Assembly (NCBI RefSeq): GCF_900186955.1
Contig: NZ_LT906438.1
Span: 186,001 to 250,000 of the forward strand
Reading direction: 5' to 3'
DNA: 64,000 bases
Source of the DNA: Bacillus pumilus
Lineage (GTDB): Bacteria > Bacillota > Bacilli > Bacillales > Bacillaceae
This document shows, in pieces, positions 33,591-43,031 of the stretch. The notes below the pieces were generated by a model that was not told where the DNA came from, ran no database searches, and worked only from the letters and a program-made list of their open reading frames with translations. A program made the position numbers and the translations under genes. The first letter of the stretch is position 1. Every line of letters starts with the position of its first letter.

Positions 33591-35024
33591 TCAATAAGCT
33601 TTTGCCCAGAAAACCATATCAGATGCTGGCTTTCCGCAGCAGACACATGTATCAGAGACAGATTCCTGTTCAAATGGGATACAGCGTGAGGTCGCCCCTG
33701 TTCTTTCTTTAATGTCGTTCTCACAGGCTTCTTCACCGCACCACATTGCTTTGATCAATCTGTTTTCTTCCGCAAGGATTTGCTCGATGTCTGCGATTGT
33801 GTGGGCGTGGGATGTTTTTTCATGTAATCGTTCTTTCGCCTTTTCGTACATCGTCCGTTGAATATCTTCAAGCGTGGATGTGATGGTTTGTTCAAGTGCA
33901 TCTAATGTGACAGCTTGCTTTTCACCAGTGTCTCGTCTTGCGAGCATCACCTGTCCTTTTTCGATGTCCTTTGGTCCCACTTCGACACGTAGAGGAATGC
34001 CCTGCATTTCACATTCGTTGAATTTCCAGCCTGGCTGTTTATCGCTTGCATCAATGTCAGCACGTGCGATGCGGGTGAGTCGTTCTTTCAACTCGTAGGC
34101 ATGATCGAGTACACCTTCTTTATGAGAGGCGATTGGCACGATCCGCACTTGGGTTGGCGCAATGTTTGGCGGAAGGACGAGTCCTCTGTCATCGCCGTGC
34201 ACCATGATCATGGCACCGATGATTCTTGTGGTGAAGCCCCAAGAGGTTTGCTGGACATGCTCTAGCTTTCCTTCGCGGTTTAAGAATTCAATGCCAAATG
34301 CTTTGGCAAAGCCGTTGCCGAAGAAGTGAGAAGTGGCTGTTTGCAGCGCTTTTCCATCATGCATCAGGCTTTCAACTGTATAGGTGAAGCGGGCACCAGC
34401 GAATTTTTCCTTCTCTGTTTTTCTCCCTTTAATGACAGGAATGGCAAGGAGCTCTTCGCAAAGAGAAGCGTAGATGTGAAGCATTCTTTCTGTCTCCTCA
34501 ATCGCTTCTTGCTCAGTCTCATGACATGTGTGTCCTTCCTGCCATAGGAATTCAAGCGTTCTAAGAAATGGACGTGTGGTCTTTTCCCAGCGGACGACAT
34601 TCGCCCATTGGTTATAAAGCTTCGGTAAATCACGGTAGGAATGAATGATATTTTTGTAATGCTCAGCGAACAGTACTTCAGAGGTTGGTCTGACGCAGAG
34701 CCTTTCCTGTAATTCGGATTCACCGCCATGTGTGACCCACGCCACTTCAGGAGCGAAGCCTTCGATATGGTCTTTTTCCTGCTGCAGCAGACTTTCTGGG
34801 ATAAAGAGCGGCATATACACATTCTCATGCCCTGTTTCTTTGATTTGGCGGTCAAGTTCGTCGCGAATATTCTCCCAGATTTTAAAGCCGTATGGCTGAA
34901 TGATCATACTGCCTCTGACGCTTGAATAATCGACGAGGCGTGCCTTTGTGACAACATCTGTATACCACTGGGCAAAATCGTCTTCCATGCTTGTGATTTT
35001 TTCAACAAATTGTTTCTTTGACAT
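33591..35024 (-). CDS. proS: Prolyl-tRNA synthetase, archaeal/eukaryotic type
   Basis: A 477 aa class II synthetase that loads proline on tRNA-Pro. Motif 2 region [16 protein letters not shown], then [20 protein letters not shown], motif 3 region [20 protein letters not shown], and a C-terminal zinc-like domain with [10 protein letters not shown] and [10 protein letters not shown], ending AKAY. It lacks the large editing insertion of the usual bacterial ProRS (about 565 aa), so it is the archaeal/eukaryotic form. Such Bacillus strains typically also carry the bacterial form; that copy is not in this window. Expression is set by the Pro T-box directly upstream. Confidence 0.96.
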   Translation of the reverse strand: MSKKQFVEKITSMEDDFAQWYTDVVTKARLVDYSSVRGSMIIQPYGFKIWENIRDELDRQIKETGHENVYMPLFIPESLLQQEKDHIEGFAPEVAWVTHGGESELQERLCVRPTSEVLFAEHYKNIIHSYRDLPKLYNQWANVVRWEKTTRPFLRTLEFLWQEGHTCHETEQEAIEETERMLHIYASLCEELLAIPVIKGRKTEKEKFAGARFTYTVESLMHDGKALQTATSHFFGNGFAKAFGIEFLNREGKLEHVQQTSWGFTTRIIGAMIMVHGDDRGLVLPPNIAPTQVRIVPIASHKEGVLDHAYELKERLTRIARADIDASDKQPGWKFNECEMQGIPLRVEVGPKDIEKGQVMLARRDTGEKQAVTLDALEQTITSTLEDIQRTMYEKAKERLHEKTSHAHTIADIEQILAEENRLIKAMWCGEEACENDIKERTGATSRCIPFEQESVSDTCVCCGKPASDMVFWAKAY

Positions 35025-35044
35025 TGCATATTCCTCCTTTTAAA

Positions 35045-35280
35045 AAACAAAAAAGCTGTGCTTTAAGTTAGGGACCATTCCTGGTGGTACCACCCTAATT
35101 TAAAGCACAGCTTTACACTCGATCATGATAACGGTATGAACCGCTGTATGAAACAGAACTAAATCGGCAGGTTCACTTGAAGATGTCAGTAGGAACTTCT
35201 CAGCACCGTTCCCTCTCTGTTAAAGGTCAATTCAAGCTACTATTCCAGATCTACGTTGATCAATGTTCGTTGATTTTTCA
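35045..35280 (-). promoter_or_regulatory. T-box leader for proline upstream of proS
   Basis: Read on the minus strand: Stem I distal loop ACAGAGAGGGAACGGTGCTG, specifier loop GTGAACCTGCC with Pro codon CCT (35171-35169), and the T-box AGGGTGGTACCACC (35096-35083) whose TGGT pairs with tRNA ACCA. The terminator arms AAAGCTGTGCTTTAA / TTAAAGCACAGCTTTTTT lie at the end. Uncharged tRNA-Pro stabilises the antiterminator and lets transcription enter proS. Confidence 0.95.
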
Positions 35281-35391
35281 TCAGTTTACCTGTAAATGCA
35301 GGAGAAAGCAAGTTGTACTGGGGTTTCTTTTCATGCTGTTCTGAGTGTTTTGTTTGATCGTGAATTTGCAGTCATTTCCTATTTTTATAGC

Positions 35392-35420
35392 TTGCCAGTT
35401 ATGTAAGCATATGCTACTAT
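35392..35420 (+). promoter_or_regulatory. Probable sigma-A promoter of pbuE
   Basis: TTGCCA 35392-35397 and TACTAT 35415-35420, 17-bp spacer, about 20 bp before the riboswitch. Confidence 0.65.
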
Positions 35421-35439
35421 ATTTGAAGAAAAAATAGAC

Positions 35440-35537
35440 TTGTATAACCTCAATAATATGGTTTGAGGGTTTCTACCAGGATCCGATAAATCCTGATTAC
35501 AAAAGCGTGCTTTCCTTTTTTGTAATCAGGGTTTTTT
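35440..35537 (+). promoter_or_regulatory. Adenine riboswitch (purine class) upstream of pbuE
   Basis: Contains the purine aptamer blocks ATAACCTCAATAATATGGTT and GTTTCTACCAGGATCC, then CCTGATTAC. The J3/1 specificity base is T (35497, in GATTAC), which selects adenine, not guanine. An overlapping terminator (CCTGATTACAAAA / TTTTTGTAATCAGG, then T run) forms without ligand; adenine binding stabilises P1 and lets pbuE be made. Confidence 0.95.
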
Positions 35538-35596
35538 TGTTTGTCTTCACCCTGTATCAAAAGTGAAAGCGATGATATAGAGAAGGGATGTTAGAC

Positions 35597-36769
35597 ATGA
35601 ACTGGAGAGTATATTTATTAGCCGTTTCTACTTTTGCGGTTGGATTAGTTGAGCTTGTGGTCGGAGGCATTTTGCCAAGCCTTGCAGAGGATTTGAATGT
35701 ATCGCTTGCGACAGCTGGGCAGCTTATCACCGTATTTGCCATTGTGTATGCCATTTCAGCACCTGTGCTGCTGACTGCCACAGCTAAAATTGAACGAAAG
35801 CGTCTTTATTTAATCGCGTTATTGGTGTTTACAATAGGGAATGTATTCACATATTTTAGTTCGACCTTTGCCCTTGTCATGATCTCTAGGGTATTGATCG
35901 CAATGAGTACAGCGCTAGTGGTGGTGTTATCATTGACGATCACTGCTAAGTTGGTGGAGCCAGCGCATCGTGCGAAGGCATTAGGTCTGATTTTTATTGG
36001 GATTAGTTCTTCACTTGTTCTCGGTGTACCGATCGGTATTTTTATTACAGAGAGCTTTGGCTGGAGAGTGATGTTTTTAGGAATCAGTATTTTATCAGCG
36101 ATATCGATGGTGCTAATTTATTTCCTATTAGAGAAAATGCCTGTTGAAAAAGTGACACCTCTTAGAGAGCAAATTCGTGCTTTAGGGCATCCGAAAATTT
36201 TTAGTGCACACTTGATCAGTTTGTTTATGCTTGCAGGTCATTATATGCTTTATTCTTATTTCACTCCGTTTCTAATGGAAGTTCTGCATATGACCCCGTT
36301 CTGGATTAGTATTTGTTATTTGGTCTTCGGGCTTGCATCTATTGGCGGGAATGGGTTAGGCGGTTGGCTTAGTGACAAGCTGGGTTCAGGGAAAGCCATT
36401 TTGCTGGTGACAATTGCGTTTGCGGTTGTGTTGTTTATCATTCCTTATACAGCGGGTGTGTTTGTCCTCTTTATGATCATGGTTGTCCTATGGGGAGCTC
36501 TTAGCTGGGCATTGACGCCTGCCTTGCAGAGCTATTTGATTCAAACAGATCCTGTGACGTCTGATATTCAGCAAAGCTTAAATACATCGGCTTTGCAAAT
36601 CGGTATCTCAATTGGATCAGCGGTTGGCGGTGTCCTATTTACGATGACCGGTTCATCTGTTGATCTGGCGAAGTTCGGTGCAGTGTTTGTACTGATTGCC
36701 TTTAGCTGTGCGGTGATTTCGTTGAAGAGACCACCACTTTATATGGATCGTCAGCATCGTGCTGAATAG
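35597..36769 (+). CDS. pbuE: Purine base efflux pump PbuE
   Basis: A 390 aa, 12-helix DHA1-type major facilitator. N-terminus MNWRVYLLAVSTFAVGLVEL and the motif region RVLIAMSTALVVVLSLTITA match PbuE (YdhL), which exports hypoxanthine and adenine with proton exchange. ATG 35597 is chosen for AGAAGGGA 9 bp upstream; an ATG three codons earlier overlaps that site. The preceding adenine riboswitch confirms the role: excess adenine turns on its own exporter. Confidence 0.95.
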   Translation: MNWRVYLLAVSTFAVGLVELVVGGILPSLAEDLNVSLATAGQLITVFAIVYAISAPVLLTATAKIERKRLYLIALLVFTIGNVFTYFSSTFALVMISRVLIAMSTALVVVLSLTITAKLVEPAHRAKALGLIFIGISSSLVLGVPIGIFITESFGWRVMFLGISILSAISMVLIYFLLEKMPVEKVTPLREQIRALGHPKIFSAHLISLFMLAGHYMLYSYFTPFLMEVLHMTPFWISICYLVFGLASIGGNGLGGWLSDKLGSGKAILLVTIAFAVVLFIIPYTAGVFVLFMIMVVLWGALSWALTPALQSYLIQTDPVTSDIQQSLNTSALQIGISIGSAVGGVLFTMTGSSVDLAKFGAVFVLIAFSCAVISLKRPPLYMDRQHRAE

Positions 36770-36796
36770 CTGCCTCATGATAGGCAGCTTTTTTTA
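36768..36796 (+). terminator. Terminator after pbuE
   Basis: AGCTGCCT / AGGCAGCT stem, CATGAT loop, T run. Confidence 0.88.
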
Positions 36797-36810
36797 TGTT
36801 CTATTTTACT

Positions 36811-37578
36811 CTATTCAAAAACAACCATTTCGCCGATTGGTTGAAAGCCGGCACGTTGGTAAATATTTTTGCCGTCCGCCGATGCTTGTAACAGGACGCG
36901 CTTCTGTTTGTTGTCTGTCTGGGTTAGAAGATAATGAAACATGTCACTGCCAAGTCCCTTTCCGCGGTGATCTGCCTTTGTGATGACATCATAAATACCG
37001 TAGCTATCGGTTGCTTCGAGTAATAAGCCTGTTGTGACCGGTTTGTGGTCTGCATATCCGACGAACATGCGAGCGCGTGATTGTATAGCTTCAAGCGAAA
37101 AACGCTGGAAATAGTTCTCTAAGGCGATAGCCTCCGGTGACTCTTTGAATAGCTCGATAAAGATATTTTTGTAATCAAGCAGTGTCTGGTCATCAAGTAC
37201 TTCTTTGATTGTAAGTGGTGAAGATGTAGCTGGGTCAATGCCTTCTGTCTGTTCAAGCATCATGATGGTATTGCGTTCAACCTCTTCAAGCTGATATTTC
37301 TTTAGTAAATCAGTCCAATCAGGATGAAGCAAGCGGTGATCCACCCATGTGCTAAATAATAGTTTCTGTGACTGCAAGTATTCGATGGTTGCTTTCACTT
37401 TTTGCGGATCTTTAATTTGCGCTGATGTCGGTAATAGCAAATTGAATGTGTCTGTCGATATGTGAGTATTGGATAGTACGAAATCGTCCGTTGCGAGGAA
37501 GGTTCCGTTCACAGCTGAAGAAAACAGGTGGATCTTTTCTTCTAATTGGCGAATGGCGATGTGTTGTTCGGTTTTCAT
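36811..37578 (-). CDS. GNAT family acetyltransferase
   Basis: A 255 aa protein whose C-terminal part is a GNAT fold: YDVITKADHRGKGLGSDMFH holds the acetyl-CoA loop (RGKGLG), followed by LLQASADGKNIYQRAGFQPI with the Tyr typical of motif B. The N-terminal 110 residues are a less conserved domain, so it is a two-part GNAT. Substrate unknown. AGGTGAGC precedes the ATG. Convergent with pbuE. Confidence 0.85.
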   Translation of the reverse strand: MKTEQHIAIRQLEEKIHLFSSAVNGTFLATDDFVLSNTHISTDTFNLLLPTSAQIKDPQKVKATIEYLQSQKLLFSTWVDHRLLHPDWTDLLKKYQLEEVERNTIMMLEQTEGIDPATSSPLTIKEVLDDQTLLDYKNIFIELFKESPEAIALENYFQRFSLEAIQSRARMFVGYADHKPVTTGLLLEATDSYGIYDVITKADHRGKGLGSDMFHYLLTQTDNKQKRVLLQASADGKNIYQRAGFQPIGEMVVFE

Positions 37579-37768
37579 TAGCTCACCTTTTTCATCAAAA
37601 ATTGGATGTCATCCCCTATGAATTATAGCAAATAAAAGAAAGAGAAGCTGTGACATCATAGATCATCTAGTAGAAAAGTACATATACCATTTTCGGGTCT
37701 TATGACCTATTATTTTTATCGCACTGACATTTCTTTTGACTCCTATCTTAATTATTAGTACCATTTTA

Positions 37769-37780
37769 TTAACCAGTTAA
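37769..37780 (+). promoter_or_regulatory. Possible MarR operator
   Basis: TTAACCAGTTAA (TTAAC-N2-GTTAA), immediately before the ribosome binding site of the marR-like gene; MarR proteins usually bind short palindromes over their own promoter. Binding is inferred. Confidence 0.4.
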
Positions 37781-37794
37781 GAGTGGAGGTTCAG

Positions 37795-38253
37795 ATGGAG
37801 ACTAAAGAGCAGATTGTATTAAAAGCGATTCAAGATCTGATTATTCATAGAGAAAAGAGAAGGAATGATCCAACAGATCCACTGATTACCACGACTGATA
37901 CACTCAAGCAAGATTGGACACTCACACAGCTTCACATTTTATCGATGATTCAAGCCAATCCAAACGAATCAAATAATACATTTCTTTCTCAACAACTGAA
38001 ACTATCAAAGCCCGCTATTACAAAAGCTGTGAAAAAACTAATCGATAAAGGCATGGTGGACTATTGCCACCGGCAAGGGGATAAAAAATCTGTCTACTAT
38101 TCATTGACAGAGAAAGGCACGCAATTGGCGGCGCTGCATGATGAATTACATGAGAAAGCTGTCGCGTCCTACTTAGAATTTCTCCAGCAGTTTCATGAAG
38201 ATGAATTACAAGTGATTGAGCGCTTTTTGAAGGCATGGAAAGAAAAAATATAG
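37795..38253 (+). CDS. MarR family transcriptional regulator
   Basis: A 152 aa winged-helix regulator from ATG 37795, with GTGGAGG 7 bp upstream. LTQLHILSMIQANPNESNNT, LSQQLKLSKPAITKAVKKLI, the wing DKKSVYYSLTEKGTQLAALH and C-terminal dimer helices are visible. No effector gene follows directly; the GNAT gene lies divergently 216 bp upstream and could be a target. Ligand unknown. Confidence 0.9.
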   Translation: METKEQIVLKAIQDLIIHREKRRNDPTDPLITTTDTLKQDWTLTQLHILSMIQANPNESNNTFLSQQLKLSKPAITKAVKKLIDKGMVDYCHRQGDKKSVYYSLTEKGTQLAALHDELHEKAVASYLEFLQQFHEDELQVIERFLKAWKEKI

Positions 38254-38259
38254 ATTAAA

Positions 38260-38302
38260 AAAACCGAAACCATCGTAGAAAATGAGATGATTTCGGTTTT
38301 TT
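38260..38302 (+). terminator. Terminator after marR-like gene
   Basis: AAAACCGAAACCATC / GATGATTTCGGTTTT stem, about 11-nt loop, T run. Confidence 0.82.
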
Positions 38303-38364
38303 ATATGGTAAAATTAACATATATTGACGTTATTCGTGATCATGTTAAAAGGGAGGGAGCTTCT

Positions 38365-38595
38365 TTGGGGAAAGAAATGATGGAAAATTTTAAAAAGTAC
38401 GTATTCATAATGCCATTCGTGGGATTGTTTGTCAGCTTGATATTATTTGTTTATTTTTTTGGTATTGCAGGAGCTGGAGAACCGATTTGGGCTACTGCTT
38501 TGTATTGTGCTCTGCCCTTTTTGGTGAACACGATATGTTTTTTGCCATTATGTATTTATTTTAAAGTCAGAAAAAATAGTGAGGAACATTCATGA
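38365..38595 (+). CDS. Small two-helix membrane protein, unknown
   Basis: A 76 aa protein from TTG 38365, chosen because AGGGAGGGAG lies about 5 bp upstream; the longer frame from 38287 begins inside the preceding terminator. Two transmembrane helices (about 11-32 and 44-65). Its end overlaps the DUF523 gene start (ATGA), implying coupling. Family not recognised. Confidence 0.6.
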   Translation: MGKEMMENFKKYVFIMPFVGLFVSLILFVYFFGIAGAGEPIWATALYCALPFLVNTICFLPLCIYFKVRKNSEEHS

Positions 38596-39053
38596 TAGTG
38601 GTCAGCGCTTGTCTTGCTGGGTTGAAGGTCCGGTATAATGGTAGCCATCGATTAGATCAGCGAATCGAAGAGCTTGTGCAGGAAGGAAAGGCTGTGACAG
38701 TTTGTCCTGAACTGCTTGGCGGCTTCTCTACGCCTAGACCTCCCGCAGAAATCATTGGCGGAGATGGACATGATGTATTACGGGGACAGGCTGCTGTTGT
38801 AAATGTGCATGGAACTGATGTCACAGAGATGTATGTCAAAGGTGCGAAAACGGCGCTGGAACAGGTTCAGTCTCTGAAAGCAACAGCGGTTGTGCTAAAA
38901 GAGTATAGCCCTTCATGCGGGAGCCGAATGATTTACCAGGGAGAGTTTAATGGTAAGACAAAAGCGGGAGATGGTGTGACGTCCGCTTTGCTGAAACAGC
39001 ACGGGATTCAAGTGTTCTCTGAAGAGGAGGATTGGATTTCGTTGTTTCAATAG
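38592..39053 (+). CDS. DUF523 / TudS-like protein
   Basis: A 153 aa full-length DUF523 protein. Conserved cysteines lie in SACLAG (Cys7), VCPELLGG (Cys37 area) and SPSCGS (near residue 112), consistent with the [4Fe-4S] cluster shown for thiouracil desulfidase TudS in this family. It may remove sulfur from thiolated bases or other thio compounds; the true substrate here is not known. ATG start overlaps the upstream gene by 4 bp. Confidence 0.88.
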   Translation: MIVVSACLAGLKVRYNGSHRLDQRIEELVQEGKAVTVCPELLGGFSTPRPPAEIIGGDGHDVLRGQAAVVNVHGTDVTEMYVKGAKTALEQVQSLKATAVVLKEYSPSCGSRMIYQGEFNGKTKAGDGVTSALLKQHGIQVFSEEEDWISLFQ

Positions 39054-39080
39054 GTGGTGCGAATAGAAGGAGGAGTTAGG

Positions 39081-39497
39081 TTGAAAAAGTGGATCATTGG
39101 TTTAGTTGTAGTCATTTTAATAGGAATTGGTATATATTTTATGATCAATGCCAAAACGTACTCATTTAATGATGTGGTCTCGATTGATCAAAATAAGGTG
39201 ACTTCGATTCAAATTGAGCATGATCATAAACGTGTTGTTTTAGACAAGAAAGAAGACATTCAAAAGCTGTTGAAGGAACTTTCAGATGTGACAGTAAAGA
39301 AAACCAATGAAGCCACAAAAGCCACAAAAGAGTCTTATTGGATCAGGGTGTATGAGAATAAGAAGGAAACATACGGTCTGACATTCTATGATCAGGCATA
39401 TTTAGAGACATATGATTTTTCTAAAAAGAAAGATCAAACAAGCGAATACCAAATCGTTGACGCCAATCAAGTCGATATAGGACAATATATCAAATAA
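39081..39497 (+). CDS. Membrane-anchored extracytoplasmic protein (DUF5301-like)
   Basis: A 138 aa protein from TTG 39081, with GAAGGAGGAG about 6 bp upstream. An N-terminal signal-anchor (KKWIIGLVVVILIGIGIYFM) is followed by a beta-rich domain with alternating strands (VTSIQIEHDHKRVVLDKKED, ESYWIRVYENKKETYGLTFY). The pattern fits DUF5301, a domain in small Bacillus surface proteins of unknown role. Third gene of the 38365-39497 cluster. Confidence 0.65.
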   Translation: MKKWIIGLVVVILIGIGIYFMINAKTYSFNDVVSIDQNKVTSIQIEHDHKRVVLDKKEDIQKLLKELSDVTVKKTNEATKATKESYWIRVYENKKETYGLTFYDQAYLETYDFSKKKDQTSEYQIVDANQVDIGQYIK

Positions 39498-39578
39498 CAC
39501 TAGCGAAAATTCATGCATGATCAATCGAAAATTCGGGTATAGTGCTTGGTAAGCAAAAATGAAGCGGAGGTTTGTTTG

Positions 39579-40406
39579 ATGAGTGGATTAACAGATACAG
39601 TCACATTAGCAAACGGAGTAAAAATGCCGAAGCTAGGCTTCGGTGTATGGCAAGTAAAAGATGGGGATGAGGCTGTAAATGCAGTCACAGACGCTCTTGA
39701 AGCGGGCTACCGCAGCATTGATACAGCAGCTGCCTATCAAAATGAAGAAGGGGTAGGCAAAGCCATTCAGCAATCAGGCATCTCTCGCGATGATCTGTTT
39801 ATTACGACAAAGGTGTGGAATCGTGATCAAGGCTATGAAGCAACACTTGAAGCCTTTGAAACAAGTATGAACAAGCTTGGGCTAGATGTATTAGACCTTT
39901 ATTTAATTCATTGGCCGGTTGAAGGTAAATATAAAGAAACTTGGAAAGCACTAGAGAAGCTGTATAAGGATGGACGTGTTCGAGCCATCGGTGTGTGTAA
40001 CTTCCATCAGCACCATTTAGATGATCTATTAGAAGAAGCAGAAGTTGTGCCAATGGTTAATCAAATCGAGCTGCATCCAAAGCTGACGCAGGAGCCTTTA
40101 CGAGACTACTGCAAGGAGAAAGGGATTCATGTAGAAGCGTGGTCACCATTAGGCAGCGGGAAGCTGCTGAACCATCCTGTTCTTCAGGATATTGCGAAAA
40201 AACATGACAAATCTGTGGCTCAAGTCATTCTTCGCTGGGACTTGCAGCATGGTATTATCACCATTCCAAAATCTGTGACGAAGAGTCGAATCATCGAAAA
40301 CACACAAGTCTTCGATTTCGAACTGTCCGCACATGACATGGGCGTCATCGATCAGCTTAATGAAGATGAGCGCACAGGTCCAGATCCAGATAACTTTGAT
40401 TTTTAA
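39579..40406 (+). CDS. Aldo/keto reductase (YvgN/YtbE-like)
   Basis: A 275 aa TIM-barrel NADPH-dependent reductase from ATG 39579 (GCGGAGG upstream). Catalytic tetrad is visible: Asp in [13 protein letters not shown] with the following Tyr, Lys in FITTKVWN and His in [14 protein letters not shown]-binding C-terminus [20 protein letters not shown]. Related B. subtilis enzymes reduce methylglyoxal and other aldehydes. Single gene with its own terminator. Confidence 0.93.
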   Translation: MSGLTDTVTLANGVKMPKLGFGVWQVKDGDEAVNAVTDALEAGYRSIDTAAAYQNEEGVGKAIQQSGISRDDLFITTKVWNRDQGYEATLEAFETSMNKLGLDVLDLYLIHWPVEGKYKETWKALEKLYKDGRVRAIGVCNFHQHHLDDLLEEAEVVPMVNQIELHPKLTQEPLRDYCKEKGIHVEAWSPLGSGKLLNHPVLQDIAKKHDKSVAQVILRWDLQHGIITIPKSVTKSRIIENTQVFDFELSAHDMGVIDQLNEDERTGPDPDNFDF

Positions 40407-40414
40407 TCGAAAGG

Positions 40415-40443
40415 AAAGCACAGGTGGGATGCCTGTGCTTTTC
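40415..40443. terminator. Terminator between convergent AKR and dehydrogenase genes
   Basis: AAAGCACAGG / CCTGTGCTTT stem, 7-nt loop, TTC tail; A-rich left flank gives it some activity in reverse. Confidence 0.8.
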
Positions 40444-40456
40444 TTATTGAACGATT

Positions 40457-41566
40457 TTATGAGGCTGATACGTTTTCAATGACTTGAATGGCATCGACAA
40501 TTTGCTCTTTGGAATAGTCTCCAATCAAGCAAAAGGTTTCGTCTATACGTGCAGCATGGCTTGCCACTGTTTCTGCGGCTTCTTCCAGCTGAGCTGTGAT
40601 GCCAAGCTCACGCATATTTCTAGGTAATCCGAGTGTTTCATAAAGCTCAAGTAATTCTTCTACTTCGCTCATTCGATTTTCTGCGGCAAGCTGAACAAGA
40701 ATGCCATAGGCCACTTTTTGACCATGTAACATATGGTGCGTTTCCTCAATAAACGTCAATCCGTTATGGATGGCGTGGGCTCCTGCCATTCTTCCGTAGC
40801 GTCCTCCGTAGCCGCCGACCGTGCCAGCTAATGTAATAATGGTATCCGTTACATCTGCAAATGCTTGCGAAAGCTGACCCGTTTGCAAGCTGTGGACAGC
40901 TTCTTCGCTATGGGAAACAAGAATATCCCTCACGTATACCGCCTGTTTTAGTGCTGCATGCACCATGAGCGGCAAGGAATCCTTTGCATTTCGAATAATG
41001 GCTTCCGCTTCATACCATTTGGCCAGCGTATCTCCAATCCCACTTTGAAGGTAGGAAAGAGGAGACGAGAGCAAAAATGTATGATCAATGAGGGTGAGGT
41101 AGCTGGACCGCTTATGGTAATCGACTCTCATGAAATTCCCCTTTTCATCGTAAATGACGCTAAGAGGTGTAGATGCAGCACATGTCCCCGGGATGGTTGG
41201 AACCATGATCACTTCAATTTGAAGAGCCTCTGCTACTGACTTGGCGGTGTCTAAAATCGTGCCGCCTCCGATCCCGATTATCACATCTGCCTCTTGCAGT
41301 TCTTCCGCGATTCGAGTGATGGCATTGGGTGAACTGTATCCTTTGTGCTGAACAACAGGCCAATATGGCGGAAGTTTTGTGTACTGTGAAAAAGCATGAA
41401 ATGAATCATATCCCGTCACGACAGCGGGCGACTGGAAGGATGGAGAAACAAGTGAATCGAGTTCATGATAAATGCCTTTTTGAGAAATAAATTGGTTTGG
41501 ACCGCTTCTGACGATATCTTCTGGCTGGATCATTGCGTTCTGCTCCTTTACAACATCATATTTCAT
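40457..41566 (-). CDS. Iron-type alcohol dehydrogenase family protein (HcxA/GldA-like)
   Basis: A 369 aa protein of the iron-containing/dehydroquinate synthase-like fold. The NAD loop is VIIGIGGGTILDTAKSVAE; metal-site residues appear in SGIGDTLAKWYEAEA (Asp), GAHAIHNGL (His) and HHMLHGQKVAYG (His). It resembles YbdH/HcxA of E. coli, a hydroxycarboxylate dehydrogenase, and glycerol dehydrogenases. Substrate not certain. No operon partner is evident. Confidence 0.85.
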   Translation of the reverse strand: MKYDVVKEQNAMIQPEDIVRSGPNQFISQKGIYHELDSLVSPSFQSPAVVTGYDSFHAFSQYTKLPPYWPVVQHKGYSSPNAITRIAEELQEADVIIGIGGGTILDTAKSVAEALQIEVIMVPTIPGTCAASTPLSVIYDEKGNFMRVDYHKRSSYLTLIDHTFLLSSPLSYLQSGIGDTLAKWYEAEAIIRNAKDSLPLMVHAALKQAVYVRDILVSHSEEAVHSLQTGQLSQAFADVTDTIITLAGTVGGYGGRYGRMAGAHAIHNGLTFIEETHHMLHGQKVAYGILVQLAAENRMSEVEELLELYETLGLPRNMRELGITAQLEEAAETVASHAARIDETFCLIGDYSKEQIVDAIQVIENVSAS

Positions 41567-41719
41567 AAATCATCTCATTTTACTGAAAGTTCTGTCAAAT
41601 ATGAGAAGAAAGACCCTTCCGTTTTATGGAATTGAGCCGCTGTCATTGCCTTTAGGTATGTATTTCCTGTATGATAAAGAACGGTATGTTCTCATTAAAT
41701 TTAAGAGGTGTTTATATAT

Positions 41720-42688
41720 ATGGAAAAACAATATCGTGTCTTACTTTACTATCAATATGTCCCCATCGAGGACCCAGAGACGTTTACAGCAGAGCATCTA
41801 GCATTCTGTAAGGAGCTTGGTTTGTTAGGTCGTATCCTTATCTCAGCAGAAGGCATAAACGGAACGGTTTCTGGTACCATTGAGCAAACGGACAAGTACA
41901 TGCAAGCATTAAAGGAAGATCCGCGCTTTGCGTCTATGCCGATCAAAATTGACGAAGCAGACGGTCATGCGTTTAAAAAAATGCACGTCCGCCATCGAAA
42001 TGAACTAGTGAATCTGAGCCTTGAAGATGATGTGAACCCGTTAGAATTAACAGGTAAGCATCTTAGCCCGGTTGAATTTTACGAGCAAATGCAATCACCT
42101 GATACCGTTGTGATAGATGCACGTAATGATTACGAGTTTGATGTCGGCCACTTTAGAGGGGCAGTTCGTCCTGATATTGAGACATTCCGCGAATTACCGG
42201 AGTGGATTCGTGACAATAAAGAGATTCTTGAAGGGAAAAAAATCCTGACGTATTGCACAGGCGGCGTACGCTGTGAGAAATTCTCAGGCTGGTTAAAGCG
42301 TGAAGGCTTTGAAGATGTCTCTCAGCTTGACGGCGGAATAGTCACGTATGGAAAAGATCCAGAAGTTCAAGGGAAGCTTTGGGATGGTCAATGCTATGTG
42401 TTTGATACTCGTTTAACAGTGCCCGTGAATCAAACAGAGCATGTGGTTGTCGGAAAAGATTTCTTCACTGGTGAGCCTTGCGAGCGTTATGTGAACTGTG
42501 CAAATCCTGCATGTAACCGCAAAATGATTGCAACAGAAGAAAGCGAGCATAAATATATGCGCAGCTGCAGCCATGAATGTCGTACAAGTGAACGTAACCT
42601 TTATGTGAAACAGCACAACCTGTCTGAAGAAGAAGTGCAAGAAAGACTAGCTGTGATTGAACAAGAACAAGCGATCTCACAAGGATAG
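41720..42688 (+). CDS. trhO: tRNA uridine(34) hydroxylase TrhO
   Basis: A 322 aa protein from ATG 41720 (AAGAGGTG upstream). N-terminal acylphosphatase/ferredoxin-like domain ([31 protein letters not shown]), central rhodanese domain ([20 protein letters not shown]; active Cys in [17 protein letters not shown]) and a Cys-rich C-terminal zinc-like part ([19 protein letters not shown]). TrhO makes 5-hydroxyuridine at the wobble position, an oxygen-dependent route. Typical length and domain order (YbfQ in B. subtilis). Confidence 0.95.
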   Translation: MEKQYRVLLYYQYVPIEDPETFTAEHLAFCKELGLLGRILISAEGINGTVSGTIEQTDKYMQALKEDPRFASMPIKIDEADGHAFKKMHVRHRNELVNLSLEDDVNPLELTGKHLSPVEFYEQMQSPDTVVIDARNDYEFDVGHFRGAVRPDIETFRELPEWIRDNKEILEGKKILTYCTGGVRCEKFSGWLKREGFEDVSQLDGGIVTYGKDPEVQGKLWDGQCYVFDTRLTVPVNQTEHVVVGKDFFTGEPCERYVNCANPACNRKMIATEESEHKYMRSCSHECRTSERNLYVKQHNLSEEEVQERLAVIEQEQAISQG

Positions 42689-42714
42689 AGGGAACCCCCT
42701 TTATCCTTTTTTTC
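42684..42714 (+). terminator. Terminator after trhO
   Basis: AGGATAGAGGG / CCCTTTATCCT stem with AACC loop and seven T. A second weaker hairpin (GGAAGAGG / CCTCTTTC) follows at about 42733-42760. The rest of the 340-bp gap shows no gene. Confidence 0.8.
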
Positions 42715-42826
42715 TATTCATGATAGGGCTCAGAAGGAAGAGGGATTCATTTCCTCTTTCTTTTTTGTTTTGTTTTTTTCAAAATAAGGGTAAAGGTAGT
42801 TATTCAGTCTAATAGATTGCATCATT

Positions 42827-42843
42827 GAAAAAGCGCTTTCTTA
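42827..42843 (+). promoter_or_regulatory. Weak cre-like box upstream of the yveA-like gene
   Basis: GAAAAAGCGCTTTCTTA has a perfect AAAGCGCTTT core; it matches the cre consensus at 11 of 14 positions. About 190 bp before the permease start. Confidence 0.35.
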
Positions 42844-43031
42844 AGAAATAAGCATGTTCGACTATTTCAGAAAATGGAGAATTGAGAGATAATAAAACAG
42901 GCGAAAAAATGAACAAAGGTAAATATTTAGTTGAAGAAATATTTGTCAATTGAATGAAAAGTGAGCTGCAATGAAAGAAAGGTGCTTACTTGGGCACATG
43001 CTTTGTAATTTAATCGAAAGGTGTTATGAAC

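Noticed and set aside
34364..34855. 163-codon open frame within proS
   Set aside because: Same strand, other frame of a clear ProRS gene; basic nonsense composition.
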